Below, in pieces: positions 6,340-15,724 of a DNA stretch of 47,367 nt. This stretch comes from Thiotrichaceae bacterium (GTDB taxonomy: Bacteria; Pseudomonadota; Gammaproteobacteria; Thiotrichales; Thiotrichaceae): the NCBI GenBank assembly GCA_026989145.1, contig JALSJU010000096.1:1-47367 (forward strand), read 5' to 3'. The notes under the pieces are model-generated. The model had not been told where the DNA came from and did no database searches. It saw nothing but the letters and a program-made list of their open reading frames with translations. Position numbers and translations under genes: made by a program. How positions within the stretch are numbered: position 1 is the stretch's first letter; every line of letters begins with the position of its first letter.

Positions 6340-8797
6340 AATAGTTCTCCATTTCTCCTGTTGGTTCTTCACTCAAACCAAACTCAAGATCGTAATACTC
6401 TGTTCGTAGATAGAGCACTTCCATCTCTTCTGGTTGAGCAGGATGAACCGCTCCACTTTCTTTTAATTTATCTAGCAAATACGGATATACATTGACGGTA
6501 AATTGTTGAGCTTCGCGTAATAATTTAATCCGTTTCGTAATGTCAGATACGGCGCACAAATCAGTAATAATCTCTTTACCTTTCTCGCCATAGGGAACAA
6601 CTATGCCCTGAGTCGGTGCATCTATGGTTCTGAATGCTTTAGCTGCCGACATAAATGCTTGTTTAAAATAGATATTTGGGTGTTTTTTATTTTCCCGTTT
6701 GTATTCGCCAACCGCATTGTTGTTTTGAGTAAGTAAATTCATCAAGCTGTCATCATGTCCAATATCTTTTGTAGTTAATGGGTAATCCATGTCTTGTTTT
6801 CGATCAAAAAAGTAATACTGGAAATATTGCTGCATGGCTTTTGGACCAATCAGATCATTGTCAAAATGCTGAGGGTTATCTGCATATTCAAGTAACATTC
6901 TTTCGGTGTTTTCTTTACCAATTTTAATACTCGGCAACATATCCAAATTTTCTTTACTTGGATTGACAATATAAACCTTCCCTATCTTCCGCTTACCATT
7001 TCTATTACAACGCCCAGCCGCTTGGGCGATAGAATCAAGCCCTGCGGTAAAGCGAATCACCGAACCAAAATCAACATCTACACCTGCTTCTATAAGCTGC
7101 GTACTGATACAAATAAGATATTCATCTGAATCTAAAGACCTTCTAAGCTCTTTGAGTATTTCTTTACGATGTGCAGGACACATATTGGTACTTAAATGCA
7201 TGACTTTGTATCTGCTGTTATCACGGCAATACTGATAAGTTTCTTGCGCGGCATTCTTTGTATTGACGATAACCAAACAACTATTACTCCCTTCTGTTTC
7301 CTCAATAGCTAGATCAGCTATTTCATCAAATGACCAGCCTCCCACCTTTGTCTCATTAATGACCTCTACACGCTTTAAGTCTTCAAATAGTTTCTGAGTG
7401 TCACTGACAATTTCATTTTGCTCTGTGAAAGTTAATGCACCTTTCTGCGGGTCGACTTTATTGAGTAAGGGCTGAGTAGCCGTGCATAACACCACTGAGC
7501 TTTTACAGCTATCAATTAGAAAGTTGATAGCATTACAAAACAGGTGTGTGCAGTTGATAGGAAGCGTTTGTATTTCATCAAAAATAATGACTGAATTAGC
7601 AAGCTGATGCATTCGTCTTACTCCCCGTGTACCCGACGAAAACAAGCTTTCTAAAAATTGAACCGAAGTCGTGTACACAATTGGAGCATCCCAGTTTTCT
7701 GAGAGGATTTTATTGTGATAGGTTTGGTTTTCTGGAGCGAGATTAGAATGATGCTCTAGCACTATATCGCCATCGGTGTCATTGAGCGTGTTTCTTGCTT
7801 CTTGTGCATTTTGATCAATAATAGAGGTGAAGGGAACAATATAAATAATACGATCTAGCTTATGCTTTTCAGCATGTCGTAGTGCAAAGCGCAAGCTTGC
7901 CAAGGTTTTACCGCCTCCTGTTGGTACAGATAATGTGAAGATTCCTTGTTTCCGTTCTGCTGCTGCTAAGCATTCATTTGATATTTGATGACGGATTTTA
8001 TTTACATCACTATCTACTTTAAAGCTAGACAATCTATTTTCTAGTCTCTCTAGCAACTGATTAAAGCTATGGTAACTATTGTTCTGCCGTTGCTTTGCGG
8101 TTTCAGGGCTTTCAAAATCAGCCGAATCTTGACGGTCTGCATCAATAAGACAGCTAAATAAGAAGCGGATAACAAGTCCTGAGTGAAATTGAAATAAGGC
8201 TGGGTTACTACTCTGTTTTGTCCCTATTTTTGTCAATACATCCTGAAAACTACTGATCAGTTCAGGATGTTCTAGCAACTCAACATAGTGTTTTTCAATT
8301 CCCACATCCATGTTTGCAATTGCTTCTTTTAGGTGTGTTTTATCATCTTTTTTTGCCATGCGCTTAGAGAAGCCATCTTCTCCTGTGCTTTTTTTATTTG
8401 AGGTAATATTATCAATCAGACCAGAGTGATGAGATGCAATACAGAGCGCTAATACTTGTGCAACAATATTTTCTACTTGCCCTCGCCCTGAAAGTTTTTG
8501 CCAAATTAATTGCGCCCCTGCACTTGAGTGATCTATCTTTCCTTTCATAGCCTTTGCATCAATATATTCATCCGCATCAGGGTCAATATTTCCTTGCGCT
8601 GAATTTATATAATCTTGAAATTGACGGCTGTACTTTCCAAAGTCATGCAGTAAACCAATCAGCTCACCACTCTTTTTCAAGTTTATTTTTGAAGCATGTT
8701 GTTTTGATAAGTTAGAAACACCCTTGAGGTGCGATTCTAAAGATTGACATCTTTTATCAAATTCTCTTTGCCGCGCTATAAATTTATCATCTCTCAT
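6332..8797 (-). CDS. cas3: Cas3 nuclease-helicase (type I-C)
   Basis: Cas3 unwinds and degrades the target DNA recruited by Cascade. About 821 aa: an N-terminal HD nuclease (LLHDFGKYSRQF with H51-D52, and IASHHSGL), then an SF2 helicase with Walker A SVPTGGGKT (about 291), DEIQ in IIFDEIQTLP, and the motif VI region QAAGRCNRNGKR. Its length is normal for a single-chain I-C Cas3. The ATG at 8797 is chosen because the protein then begins just before the HD domain; a TTG at 8830 has no ribosome binding site. It heads the interference half of the cas operon. Confidence 0.94.
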   Translation of the reverse strand: MRDDKFIARQREFDKRCQSLESHLKGVSNLSKQHASKINLKKSGELIGLLHDFGKYSRQFQDYINSAQGNIDPDADEYIDAKAMKGKIDHSSAGAQLIWQKLSGRGQVENIVAQVLALCIASHHSGLIDNITSNKKSTGEDGFSKRMAKKDDKTHLKEAIANMDVGIEKHYVELLEHPELISSFQDVLTKIGTKQSSNPALFQFHSGLVIRFLFSCLIDADRQDSADFESPETAKQRQNNSYHSFNQLLERLENRLSSFKVDSDVNKIRHQISNECLAAAERKQGIFTLSVPTGGGKTLASLRFALRHAEKHKLDRIIYIVPFTSIIDQNAQEARNTLNDTDGDIVLEHHSNLAPENQTYHNKILSENWDAPIVYTTSVQFLESLFSSGTRGVRRMHQLANSVIIFDEIQTLPINCTHLFCNAINFLIDSCKSSVVLCTATQPLLNKVDPQKGALTFTEQNEIVSDTQKLFEDLKRVEVINETKVGGWSFDEIADLAIEETEGSNSCLVIVNTKNAAQETYQYCRDNSRYKVMHLSTNMCPAHRKEILKELRRSLDSDEYLICISTQLIEAGVDVDFGSVIRFTAGLDSIAQAAGRCNRNGKRKIGKVYIVNPSKENLDMLPSIKIGKENTERMLLEYADNPQHFDNDLIGPKAMQQYFQYYFFDRKQDMDYPLTTKDIGHDDSLMNLLTQNNNAVGEYKRENKKHPNIYFKQAFMSAAKAFRTIDAPTQGIVVPYGEKGKEIITDLCAVSDITKRIKLLREAQQFTVNVYPYLLDKLKESGAVHPAQPEEMEVLYLRTEYYDLEFGLSEEPTGEMENYCV

Positions 8798-8856
8798 AAG
8801 TACCACTACCCTAACCGAAAAATAAACCAATTTAAACCATTAATAGATTCAACCTA

Positions 8857-9051
8857 TCACGTATCATTTATATCTCCAACAGATTTATTCTCCGTTTTAG
8901 CTTTGCGTTTTTTCGGTTGCAGGCTAAAGATTGTTAAACCCTGCTCACCGCAGTCTGGGCATTCTAAATAGCCTTCGGTTTGTAGCGATTGCGGGCCGAG
9001 TGTGGTTGCCCAACTACATGCTGGGCATTGAAATCTGATTGCTTTGCTCAT
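8857..9051 (-). CDS. Small two-CxxC zinc-ribbon protein, function unknown
   Basis: A 64-aa protein with two CxxC knuckles, FQCPACSW (residues 8-13) and LECPDCGEQG (about 30-35), spaced as in a zinc ribbon, followed by a basic tail (PKKRKAKTE). An AGGT site lies 9 bases before its ATG. It lies 59 bases upstream of the cas3 start on the same strand, so it could be the first gene of the cas transcript; it is divergent from argD. It is not one of the standard type I-C genes and I do not recognise a named family. It could equally be an unrelated chromosomal gene next to which the cas locus was inserted. Confidence 0.65.
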   Translation of the reverse strand: MSKAIRFQCPACSWATTLGPQSLQTEGYLECPDCGEQGLTIFSLQPKKRKAKTENKSVGDINDT

Positions 9052-9105
9052 TGTTTACTACCTATTTATTAATAACTCATTGTTAAGAATTGTAGCCGTG
9101 GTGCT

Positions 9106-9146
9106 CCCTCAATTCGTGAGGGTGTGATTGCCGTTTATCGGCTTTT
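9106..9146. other. Two small hairpins between the zinc-ribbon gene and argD
   Basis: CCCTCA (9106-9111) pairs with TGAGGG (9117-9122), and GCCG (9130-9133) pairs with CGGC (9139-9142) followed by TTTT. The second is terminator-like on the plus strand but has only four stem pairs and no gene ends just before it. The role is unknown. Confidence 0.35.
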
Positions 9147-9195
9147 GTGGTTACTGTCGTGTTTTCCATCTGAGGGTTTGGGTAAGCCTCATTTA

Positions 9196-9223
9196 TTGAC
9201 AAATAATAAAAAAACGGCATAAT
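9196..9223 (+). promoter_or_regulatory. argD promoter
   Basis: TTGACA (9196-9201), 16-bp spacer, CATAAT (9218-9223, 5 of 6 matches to the -10 consensus). This is the best sigma70 promoter seen in the window, and it is followed 60 bases later by the argD ATG. I see no clear ArgR box around it. Confidence 0.75.
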
Positions 9224-9237
9224 CGATCGTTTTTTCA

Positions 9238-9266
9238 CAAAAGGGTAGAGCCATTCTGCCCTTTTG
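9238..9266 (+). promoter_or_regulatory. Stem-loop in the argD 5' leader
   Basis: CAAAAGGG (9238-9245) pairs with CCCTTTTG (9259-9266); the stem extends inward with wobble pairs to about 13 bp and a 3-base loop. It is downstream of the argD promoter and 17 bases before the ATG at 9284. There is no U-run after it, so it is not an ordinary terminator. An influence on argD translation or mRNA stability is inference. Confidence 0.5.
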
Positions 9267-9283
9267 TCGTTTGGGTAAAGACT

Positions 9284-10468
9284 ATGTCAAACAATGCTTC
9301 AAACCATTTAATGTCTACTTATGCACGGCTTCCCGTTGCATTTAAAAGCGGCCGCAGTGTTTACTTAACCGATACTAACGGCAAAGAATACCTTGATGCG
9401 ATTTGTGGAATTGCGGTTTGTGGCTTAGGCCATGCACATCCTGATATTGCTACAGCTATTGCTGACCAAGCAAAAACGCTAATTCATACTTCTAACCTTT
9501 ATGAAATTCCACACCAAACAGAGCTGGGCGATAAGCTTTGTGAGCTTGCGGATATGGATAAGGTGTTTTTTAGTAATTCAGGTGCTGAGGCGAACGAAGC
9601 CGCTATTAAGCTGGCGCGCTTATACGGCAAGCAACAGGGTATTGAGCGCCCCAATATTATTGTTACCAATGGTAGTTTTCATGGGCGTACTTTAGCAACG
9701 CTTTCAGCGACCGGAAACCGTAAGGTTCAAGCAGGTTTTGAGCCCTTAGTGGATGGCTTTGTGCGTGTGCCTTATAACGATATTGAGGCGATAAAAAAGA
9801 CTGCTGAAATAAATAAAGACGTCGCTGCAATTTTAGTTGAGCCAGTGCAAGGCGAAGGTGGCGTGGTGATACCTGATGCCGATTACCTTAGCCAAATTCG
9901 TACGTTGTGTGATGAAAACAACTGGCTGATGATGCTGGATGAAATCCAAACAGGGCTTGGCAGAACCGGAAAATGGTTCGCGCATCAACATGCAAACGAT
10001 GCTAAGCCTGATGTAATGACACTGGCAAAAGCACTGGGTAACGGTGTGCCGATTGGTGCCTGTTTAGCCGCTGGTAAAGCATCGACCGTATTCGCGCCGG
10101 GCAATCATGGCTCAACCTTTGGTGGCAACCCACTTGCTACGCGTGTGGGGTTAACCGTGCTAGAGCTGATTGAACAACAAAACTTATGCAACAATGCAGC
10201 CAATATGGGCAATTATTTATTAGCTGGATTCAAACAAGAATTAGGCGAGGTAGAAGGCGTTACCGATATTCGTGGACTGGGTCTAATGATTGGCATTGAG
10301 CTTCAAAATGATTGCCCCGAATTAGTCAAACTCGCGATGGAGTATGACTTGTTAATCAATGTGACAGCGGGCAACACCATCCGCTTATTACCTGCATTAA
10401 TCACTACTAAAGAGCAAGCCGACACGATTATTAAAGTCGTCTCTATTCTTGTTAAAACAACGCTATAA
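9284..10468 (+). CDS. argD: Acetylornithine aminotransferase
   Basis: A class-III PLP aminotransferase of 394 aa that converts N-acetylglutamate semialdehyde to N-acetylornithine in arginine synthesis; such enzymes often also serve in lysine synthesis. Visible features are FSNSGAEANEAAIKLAR (phosphate binding), SFHGRT, the LVEPVQGEGG and LDEIQTGLGRTG blocks with the PLP-pyridine Asp at 219, and the Schiff-base Lys at about 249 in TLAKALGNG. The length fits ArgD. argF follows 32 bases after the stop, so the two form an arginine operon under the strong promoter at 9196. Confidence 0.94.
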   Translation: MSNNASNHLMSTYARLPVAFKSGRSVYLTDTNGKEYLDAICGIAVCGLGHAHPDIATAIADQAKTLIHTSNLYEIPHQTELGDKLCELADMDKVFFSNSGAEANEAAIKLARLYGKQQGIERPNIIVTNGSFHGRTLATLSATGNRKVQAGFEPLVDGFVRVPYNDIEAIKKTAEINKDVAAILVEPVQGEGGVVIPDADYLSQIRTLCDENNWLMMLDEIQTGLGRTGKWFAHQHANDAKPDVMTLAKALGNGVPIGACLAAGKASTVFAPGNHGSTFGGNPLATRVGLTVLELIEQQNLCNNAANMGNYLLAGFKQELGEVEGVTDIRGLGLMIGIELQNDCPELVKLAMEYDLLINVTAGNTIRLLPALITTKEQADTIIKVVSILVKTTL

Positions 10469-10500
10469 ACCAATAAAAATAACATCCTAAAGGCAACACC

Positions 10501-11421
10501 ATGACAGCATCAACTCGACACTTTCTCACTTTAATGGATTTCTCGCAAGATGAGTTACAGCAGCTCCTCGCTAAAGCTATTGAAATGAAGAAGGACTTTA
10601 AAGCCGGTAAAATTTATGAGCCTTTAAAAAATATGACGCTGGCAATGATTTTTGAAAAGTCATCCACGCGTACCCGCGTATCGTTTGAAGCAGGCATGAA
10701 TCAGCTTGGCGGACATGCTATGTTTTTATCATCACGCGATACGCAGCTTGGTCGTGGTGAGCCGATTGAAGACAGTGCACGTGTAATTTCTAGCATGGTC
10801 GATGTGGTTATGATTCGTACCTTTGGTCATGACATTGTTGAAAATTTTGCCGCACACTCTAGCGTGCCCGTTATCAATGCGCTTACCGATGACTTTCATC
10901 CCTGCCAGCTACTTGCCGATATGATGACGTATGTTGAGCACCGCGGCAGCATCAAAGGCAAAACTGTCACCTATGTCGGCGATGGGAATAATATGTGTCA
11001 TTCGTGGATGAATGCGGCAAAGCAGTTTGGCTTTCATCTTAATATGGCATGCCCAAAAGGTTATGAGCCAGATTCAGCATTATCAGAAAAACTCAGTGAT
11101 CACGTTACCTTATTCCATGATATACATGAAGCGGTTAAAAATGTTGACCTTATCACGACCGATGTTTGGGCGAGCATGGGCCAAGAAGATGAGCAAAAAA
11201 TTCGTGAAAAGGCTTTCAAAGATTTTAAAGTCGATGATACCGTCATGGCGCTAGCCGCTAAAGATGCCCTCTTCATGCACTGTTTACCTGCACACCGCGA
11301 AGAAGAAGTCAGTGCCTCAGTGATTGATGGCAAACAAAGTGTAGTTTGGGATGAAGCTGAAAACCGCTTGCACGCACAGAAAGCGTTATTAGTATCGCTG
11401 GTCGTTGGTTTACCGCAATAG
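10501..11421 (+). CDS. argF: Ornithine carbamoyltransferase
   Basis: A 306-aa enzyme that makes citrulline from ornithine and carbamoyl phosphate. It has the carbamoyl-phosphate motif STRTR (55-59), the FHPCQ motif, the ornithine-binding SMG loop (WASMGQEDE) and the HCLPAHR motif with the catalytic Cys. These separate it from aspartate carbamoyltransferase. It is second in the argD-argF operon. The start is ATG at 10501, with an AAAGG site about 8 bases upstream. Confidence 0.96.
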   Translation: MTASTRHFLTLMDFSQDELQQLLAKAIEMKKDFKAGKIYEPLKNMTLAMIFEKSSTRTRVSFEAGMNQLGGHAMFLSSRDTQLGRGEPIEDSARVISSMVDVVMIRTFGHDIVENFAAHSSVPVINALTDDFHPCQLLADMMTYVEHRGSIKGKTVTYVGDGNNMCHSWMNAAKQFGFHLNMACPKGYEPDSALSEKLSDHVTLFHDIHEAVKNVDLITTDVWASMGQEDEQKIREKAFKDFKVDDTVMALAAKDALFMHCLPAHREEEVSASVIDGKQSVVWDEAENRLHAQKALLVSLVVGLPQ

Positions 11422-11542
11422 TACTCTCATTCGCGTTTCTTTCTGGAGATTAAGGATATTTGTGCTTATTTTATGACATCGTAAATAAGCTATGTTTTCC
11501 ATATAATGCGTTATCTGCCTGCGCTATATATAAGAGAGCCCC

Positions 11543-12208
11543 ATGAATAAGTTCGTATTTCTATCCACCCTTTTTATTTTTTTCCCTCAGTTCACTTCAG
11601 CAGAACCAAGCTATAATTTTGAGGCTATTTCAGGGGCTCTTCAGGCAGAGTATCAAAATCAGCTAAAACACAATCAACGTGCTAAGGCACAGCAACGAGC
11701 CAAATCAAAACCACGCCAGAAAAACCGAGTAAAACCAAAACCACCTCGCAAAGCAAACCAACAACGACAAGCCTATAGACGCTTACCTGCGAACAGAACA
11801 CCTGCTGTAAGAAATAATATTCCTCAAGAAAAACCACAAATTGAAAACTTCTTTAAAGCCGCAAGTACTGGCAGAACTCAATATTTAGCCCAGTTGCTCC
11901 AACAAAATATAAATGTTAATAGTGCTAATCAGTACCGTGAAACAGCTTTGCATATGGCCGCTGCTAATGGTCATTACCGAACGGTTATATTTTTAGTAAG
12001 CCACGGAGCTAATATACATTTACGCACGGTAAAAGGCTGGACAGCTCTGCACCATGCAGTGAGATTTCGCCAGGCTTCAATAGCACAATATTTATTACAA
12101 CGTGGCGCCTCACCTTACCAGCGTACTTCCGATGGATTAACCGCAATGGATATGGCGAAAAATTCAAATAACAAATATTTATTACAAATTCTGGAAGGTA
12201 GCAGGTAA
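11543..12208 (+). CDS. Secreted ankyrin-repeat protein with basic linker
   Basis: A 221-aa protein with a signal peptide (residues 1-20, FVFLSTLFIFFPQFTSA then EPSY), a basic low-complexity linker rich in Lys/Arg/Gln/Pro (about 45-95), and three ankyrin repeats (about 105-215) with the typical ETALHMAAANGH and GWTALHHAV consensus. It should act in the periplasm or outside the cell as a protein-binding module. No enzymatic domain is visible. A TATAAT-like -10 box lies about 45 bases upstream. The gene is convergent with the thioredoxin-fold gene, with a 1-base gap. It resembles the second ankyrin protein at 18798 in overall plan. Confidence 0.8.
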   Translation: MNKFVFLSTLFIFFPQFTSAEPSYNFEAISGALQAEYQNQLKHNQRAKAQQRAKSKPRQKNRVKPKPPRKANQQRQAYRRLPANRTPAVRNNIPQEKPQIENFFKAASTGRTQYLAQLLQQNINVNSANQYRETALHMAAANGHYRTVIFLVSHGANIHLRTVKGWTALHHAVRFRQASIAQYLLQRGASPYQRTSDGLTAMDMAKNSNNKYLLQILEGSR

Positions 12209-12209
12209 T

Positions 12210-12737
12210 TTACTTTGAAGTACTTGTAGCTGCGAGATCAGCATCAATATTGGTTTTTAGCTTATCTATCTCAGCATCAAGATAAGCACCAAATAACTCA
12301 ACCGTGTTTATGCCAATCATTTTTTCGGCTTTTTCGTTGCCTTGGTAATCTAAAAATACTAGCGTAGGTGTTAAGGTTGCGTCGTATCTATTTGAGAAAT
12401 CTGACGGCTCAATAATCTTACCCGTAAAATCTTTAATCTGCCTTGATTCATCAATTTGTAACTTACGGATAAGCACTTTTTTATCATACTCTTTGCTTTT
12501 TACCATGGGAGATAAAATATCGTTTTCCATAAGCGCACAATAAGGGCAATGCTCTGCGTGAAACATTAACACTAAGCCGAGCGAGTCTTTTTTCATTTGT
12601 TGGGAAAGTTTTTGAAAGTCGCTTTCTTCTATGAGAGCGGACTTAATGACTTCCGAAGCGCTTTCTGTTGTACTTTCTTTGGCACAAAGGTTAGTGGATA
12701 GAAAAATACAAAAAATACTGCTTAGAATGAATCTCAT
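12210..12737 (-). CDS. Periplasmic thioredoxin-fold protein (CPYC)
   Basis: About 175 aa with a signal peptide (MRFILSSIFCIFLSTNLCA) and a thioredoxin-like domain with the redox motif HAEHCPYC near residue 67, a TPTLVFLD strand containing the cis-Pro region, and a C-terminal helix. It resembles SoxW/DsbC-type periplasmic disulfide reductases or thioredoxin_2-like proteins; the exact substrate cannot be told. I prefer the ATG at 12737, where the signal peptide begins and an AGG site lies upstream; an ATG at 12764 would put nine extra residues before it. Confidence 0.75.
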   Translation of the reverse strand: MRFILSSIFCIFLSTNLCAKESTTESASEVIKSALIEESDFQKLSQQMKKDSLGLVLMFHAEHCPYCALMENDILSPMVKSKEYDKKVLIRKLQIDESRQIKDFTGKIIEPSDFSNRYDATLTPTLVFLDYQGNEKAEKMIGINTVELFGAYLDAEIDKLKTNIDADLAATSTSK

Positions 12738-12850
12738 TGCTTCGTAACCTTTTTTGGAACACATTAATCGCTAAAGTCAGTTACAATATAGCGCATTAAA
12801 CCATTGAGTCAACGTACTCACCTAGTAACTGTTCTAAAAAAGTACCAAAG

Positions 12851-13795
12851 ATGATAAATACACTACGAATTGCCACACGTAAAAGCCCTTTAGCGCTTTG
12901 GCAGGCTGAAGAAGTATCACGCCTCATTAAACAATTTCACCCAGGAATAAAGGTTGAGCTTGTTACAATGACCACTCAGGGCGATAAAATTTTAGATACT
13001 CCCTTAGCTAAAATTGGCGGCAAAGGGCTTTTTGTAAAAGAACTTGAGGTAGGCATGCTGGCAGGCGATGCTGATATTGCGGTACACTCCATGAAGGATG
13101 TACCGATGGCCTTTCCTAGCGGCTTGCACCTTGCGGTCGTGCTTGAACGTGAAGACCCTCGCGATGCCTTTGTTTCTAACAACTATAAAAAACTTGCAGA
13201 TTTACCCCTCAATGCAAAAGTAGGCACCTGTAGTTTACGCCGGCAAACACAGCTTAAAGAAGCGCGCCCTGATATCCAGATTTTAGACCTACGCGGCAAT
13301 GTGAATAGCCGTTTAGCTAAGCTTGATAATGGCGATTATGATGCCATTATTTTGGCATCGGCGGGGTTAAAGCGCTTAGGCTTTGATGACCGCATAACCG
13401 AAAGCATTACCCCTGAACAAAGTTTGCCCGCTATTGGTCAAGGTGCTATTGGTATTGAGTGCCGCAGTGATGACGAAGCTGTTAACGCCTTGCTTGCACC
13501 CTTAAATCACCCCGAAACTGCTTTGCGCGTATCTGCTGAACGCGCGCAAAATACCCGCTTAAATGGTGGCTGCCAAGTACCTATCGGCGGCTACGCAGAA
13601 TTGATTGATAATGACCAAATTCGCTTGCGCGGTTTACTTGGCTTCCCTGATGGCTCGCAAATATTTCGTAGCGAAAAAACAGCAGCTCGTTCTGATGCCG
13701 AGGCTCTAGGCGTTGCTGTTGCTGAGGACTTACTTTCCCAAGGTGGTGATAAAGTACTAATGCAACTCGATATTGATTTTAACGCCAATACTTAA
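12851..13795 (+). CDS. hemC: Hydroxymethylbilane synthase (porphobilinogen deaminase)
   Basis: This enzyme joins four porphobilinogens into hydroxymethylbilane for heme synthesis. The 314-aa sequence has the family start [27 protein letters not shown], the DPRDAF motif with the catalytic Asp, LRGNVNSRL, and the dipyrromethane-cofactor cysteine C241 in [10 protein letters not shown]. The length is normal. It is the first gene of hemC-hemD-hemX-hemY, all on the plus strand with tight spacing. Confidence 0.96.
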   Translation: MINTLRIATRKSPLALWQAEEVSRLIKQFHPGIKVELVTMTTQGDKILDTPLAKIGGKGLFVKELEVGMLAGDADIAVHSMKDVPMAFPSGLHLAVVLEREDPRDAFVSNNYKKLADLPLNAKVGTCSLRRQTQLKEARPDIQILDLRGNVNSRLAKLDNGDYDAIILASAGLKRLGFDDRITESITPEQSLPAIGQGAIGIECRSDDEAVNALLAPLNHPETALRVSAERAQNTRLNGGCQVPIGGYAELIDNDQIRLRGLLGFPDGSQIFRSEKTAARSDAEALGVAVAEDLLSQGGDKVLMQLDIDFNANT

Positions 13796-13804
13796 GCGAG
13801 CCGT

Positions 13805-14608
13805 ATGAGCCGATCCGAACCGCCTTTACTAAAAGACAAATGGATTGTTGTGACTCGCCCTGCACATCAAGCAGGGCAGCTTTGTAATAAATTAAAAAAG
13901 GCAGGCGCAGGGGTTATTCTATTTCCTCTAATTGAAATTAGTCCACCGCAGGATTTAGCGTTAGCAAAACAACAACTCAGTCATTTAACTGACTATGATT
14001 TAATCATATTTATCAGCCCTAACGCAGTTGAAGAATGTTTAAAATGGGCAGATGCGAAAACACTACAAACGCTCAATATTGCATCTGTAGGGGCTAAAAC
14101 GACGGCCACGTTGTTAAAGCATGATATTCGAGTGACTATAAGCCCGCAAAAAAACTATAATAGTGAGGCGCTATTGGCACTACCTGAAATACAACAGTTA
14201 GGCTTAACAACTCAGGGAAAGCCTCACAAAATAGCGATTTTACGTGGCGAAAGTGGACGTGAATTTTTAAAAGACTCACTAGAAAAACAAGGCTGCAGAG
14301 TTGAATATATTGAGCTTTATAAACGCACTTGTCCGCAAAAGTCTCTTCAACAACTGACCGATAAAGCGCAACAAAAACAGCTGGACATGATCGTAATGAC
14401 CAGTGGTAGTAGCATTGAACATTTATTCGCCTTGCAAACACAAAACAATAGCAGCTGGCTAATAAATGCCCCCTTATTAGTCGGTAGTGAACGTATGAAG
14501 CAACTGGTTTTAAAAACTACATCGCACCGCGGGACGCTATTATCGACACAAAATCCAAGTGATGATAATGTCTTCGAAGAACTATTGAATTGGAGCAAGC
14601 GTACATGA
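13805..14608 (+). CDS. hemD: Uroporphyrinogen-III synthase
   Basis: It cyclises hydroxymethylbilane with inversion of ring D. HemD proteins are poorly conserved; this 267-aa protein is recognised by WIVVTRPAHQAGQL at the start, FISPNAVEECL, ASVGAKTTATL, ILRGESGREFLKDSL and the C-terminal MTSGSSIEHL, plus its place between hemC and hemX. It begins 9 bases after the hemC stop. Its TGA overlaps the hemX ATG. Confidence 0.92.
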   Translation: MSRSEPPLLKDKWIVVTRPAHQAGQLCNKLKKAGAGVILFPLIEISPPQDLALAKQQLSHLTDYDLIIFISPNAVEECLKWADAKTLQTLNIASVGAKTTATLLKHDIRVTISPQKNYNSEALLALPEIQQLGLTTQGKPHKIAILRGESGREFLKDSLEKQGCRVEYIELYKRTCPQKSLQQLTDKAQQKQLDMIVMTSGSSIEHLFALQTQNNSSWLINAPLLVGSERMKQLVLKTTSHRGTLLSTQNPSDDNVFEELLNWSKRT

Positions 14609-15714
14609 CACAAGGTTTGAGCGATGAACAAAAGTTATTAAAAAAACTGAAGCGGCGTACGCGTTTTACTCAGTTTCTTGCTTGGCTAGCACTTTTTTTT
14701 ACCGCAATCGGTATCGCGGCAGGTTACAGTAATTGGCTGCGTATTCATGAACGCTCTAAAGACAATCGCGCCGAAATTGAACAGATCAATAAAATGATTC
14801 CACTGTATGCCAACAAGGATCAAGTTAATAAACTCCAACACGATGTTAACACCAATCTGACTAAAAATATGGAGCACCTGCAAGGGGCTTTATCACAATT
14901 ACAAAATATTCAAGACAGTACTCAGCACATTGCCGATTCGGTCTACTCACAAGTGGAAACACTAACTCTACAACAAGAAAAAATCATCACTACGCGCACT
15001 CCAACCATGCAAGATTGGTCGCTAAGCGAAGTGCGTTTTTTATTACGCTCTGCCAATCAAACCCTAATGCTAAAGAGCGACAGGGTTGGTGCACTAGATG
15101 CATTAAACGCGGCTGATAAACTATTAATTAAACTTGGCTCCACACGAGTACTACCCTTGCGCAAACAGATCAGTCAAGATATCGCTGCCCTTACACAATA
15201 TATGACTCCCGATATTGATGAGTTATCTCAACAGATTGACCAATTAATCGACCAATTAAAACCTGAAAATAAGCCAGAAATCACCCCTATCAAGGAGTCA
15301 AATAAGCAGTTCAAACATTCAGCCACCAAACCTAGGAGCACTCAAGAAACCTTAGTAAGCCGTGTAAAAAAGAGTTTTACGGATGCAGTAACAATTCGTA
15401 AGTTTGATAAGTCCTTACACAATGAAATGAATAATGAAACTAAAAATAGTCTCTACCACCTACTTTCCTTACGCCTTGAAACCTTACGTTTAATGTTATT
15501 ACAACAGCGTAACGCTGGCTATCATAGCCAGCTCAAACGAATTAAGGAGTTATTCGAAGCCTATTATTCTGGTGAAAAGCTAGAACAGCTTAGAACAGGT
15601 CTAGAAAAGTTAGAAGAAGTACAATTAAACCCCGTTAAGCCAGTACTTTCTAAATCGTTAAAAATACTGGAATCACTATCATTTTCGCAACAACCTACAG
15701 AAAAACTAAAATAG
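14605..15714 (+). CDS. hemX: HemX-family membrane protein
   Basis: About 369 aa: a cytoplasmic N terminus, one membrane span (about residues 24-44, FLAWLALFFTAIGIAAGY), then a long helical periplasmic domain with coiled-coil character (LQHDVNTNLTKNMEHLQGALSQL) and the HemX-typical segment SLSEVRFLLRSANQTLMLK. It is annotated in many genomes as a uroporphyrinogen-III methyltransferase, but it lacks the SAM methylase fold, and its true role is unproven. The ATG at 14605 is chosen because it overlaps the hemD stop as ATGA and has GGAG upstream. Confidence 0.88.
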   Translation: MTQGLSDEQKLLKKLKRRTRFTQFLAWLALFFTAIGIAAGYSNWLRIHERSKDNRAEIEQINKMIPLYANKDQVNKLQHDVNTNLTKNMEHLQGALSQLQNIQDSTQHIADSVYSQVETLTLQQEKIITTRTPTMQDWSLSEVRFLLRSANQTLMLKSDRVGALDALNAADKLLIKLGSTRVLPLRKQISQDIAALTQYMTPDIDELSQQIDQLIDQLKPENKPEITPIKESNKQFKHSATKPRSTQETLVSRVKKSFTDAVTIRKFDKSLHNEMNNETKNSLYHLLSLRLETLRLMLLQQRNAGYHSQLKRIKELFEAYYSGEKLEQLRTGLEKLEEVQLNPVKPVLSKSLKILESLSFSQQPTEKLK

Positions 15715-15724
15715 GAATTTAAAA

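Noticed and set aside
9130-9146. Intrinsic terminator on the plus strand before argD
   Set aside because: Only four stem pairs and four T, and no plus-strand gene ends upstream of it.
14590-14607. An upstream TTG as the hemX start
   Set aside because: The ATG at 14605 overlaps the hemD stop as ATGA and has a GGAG site, a much better start.
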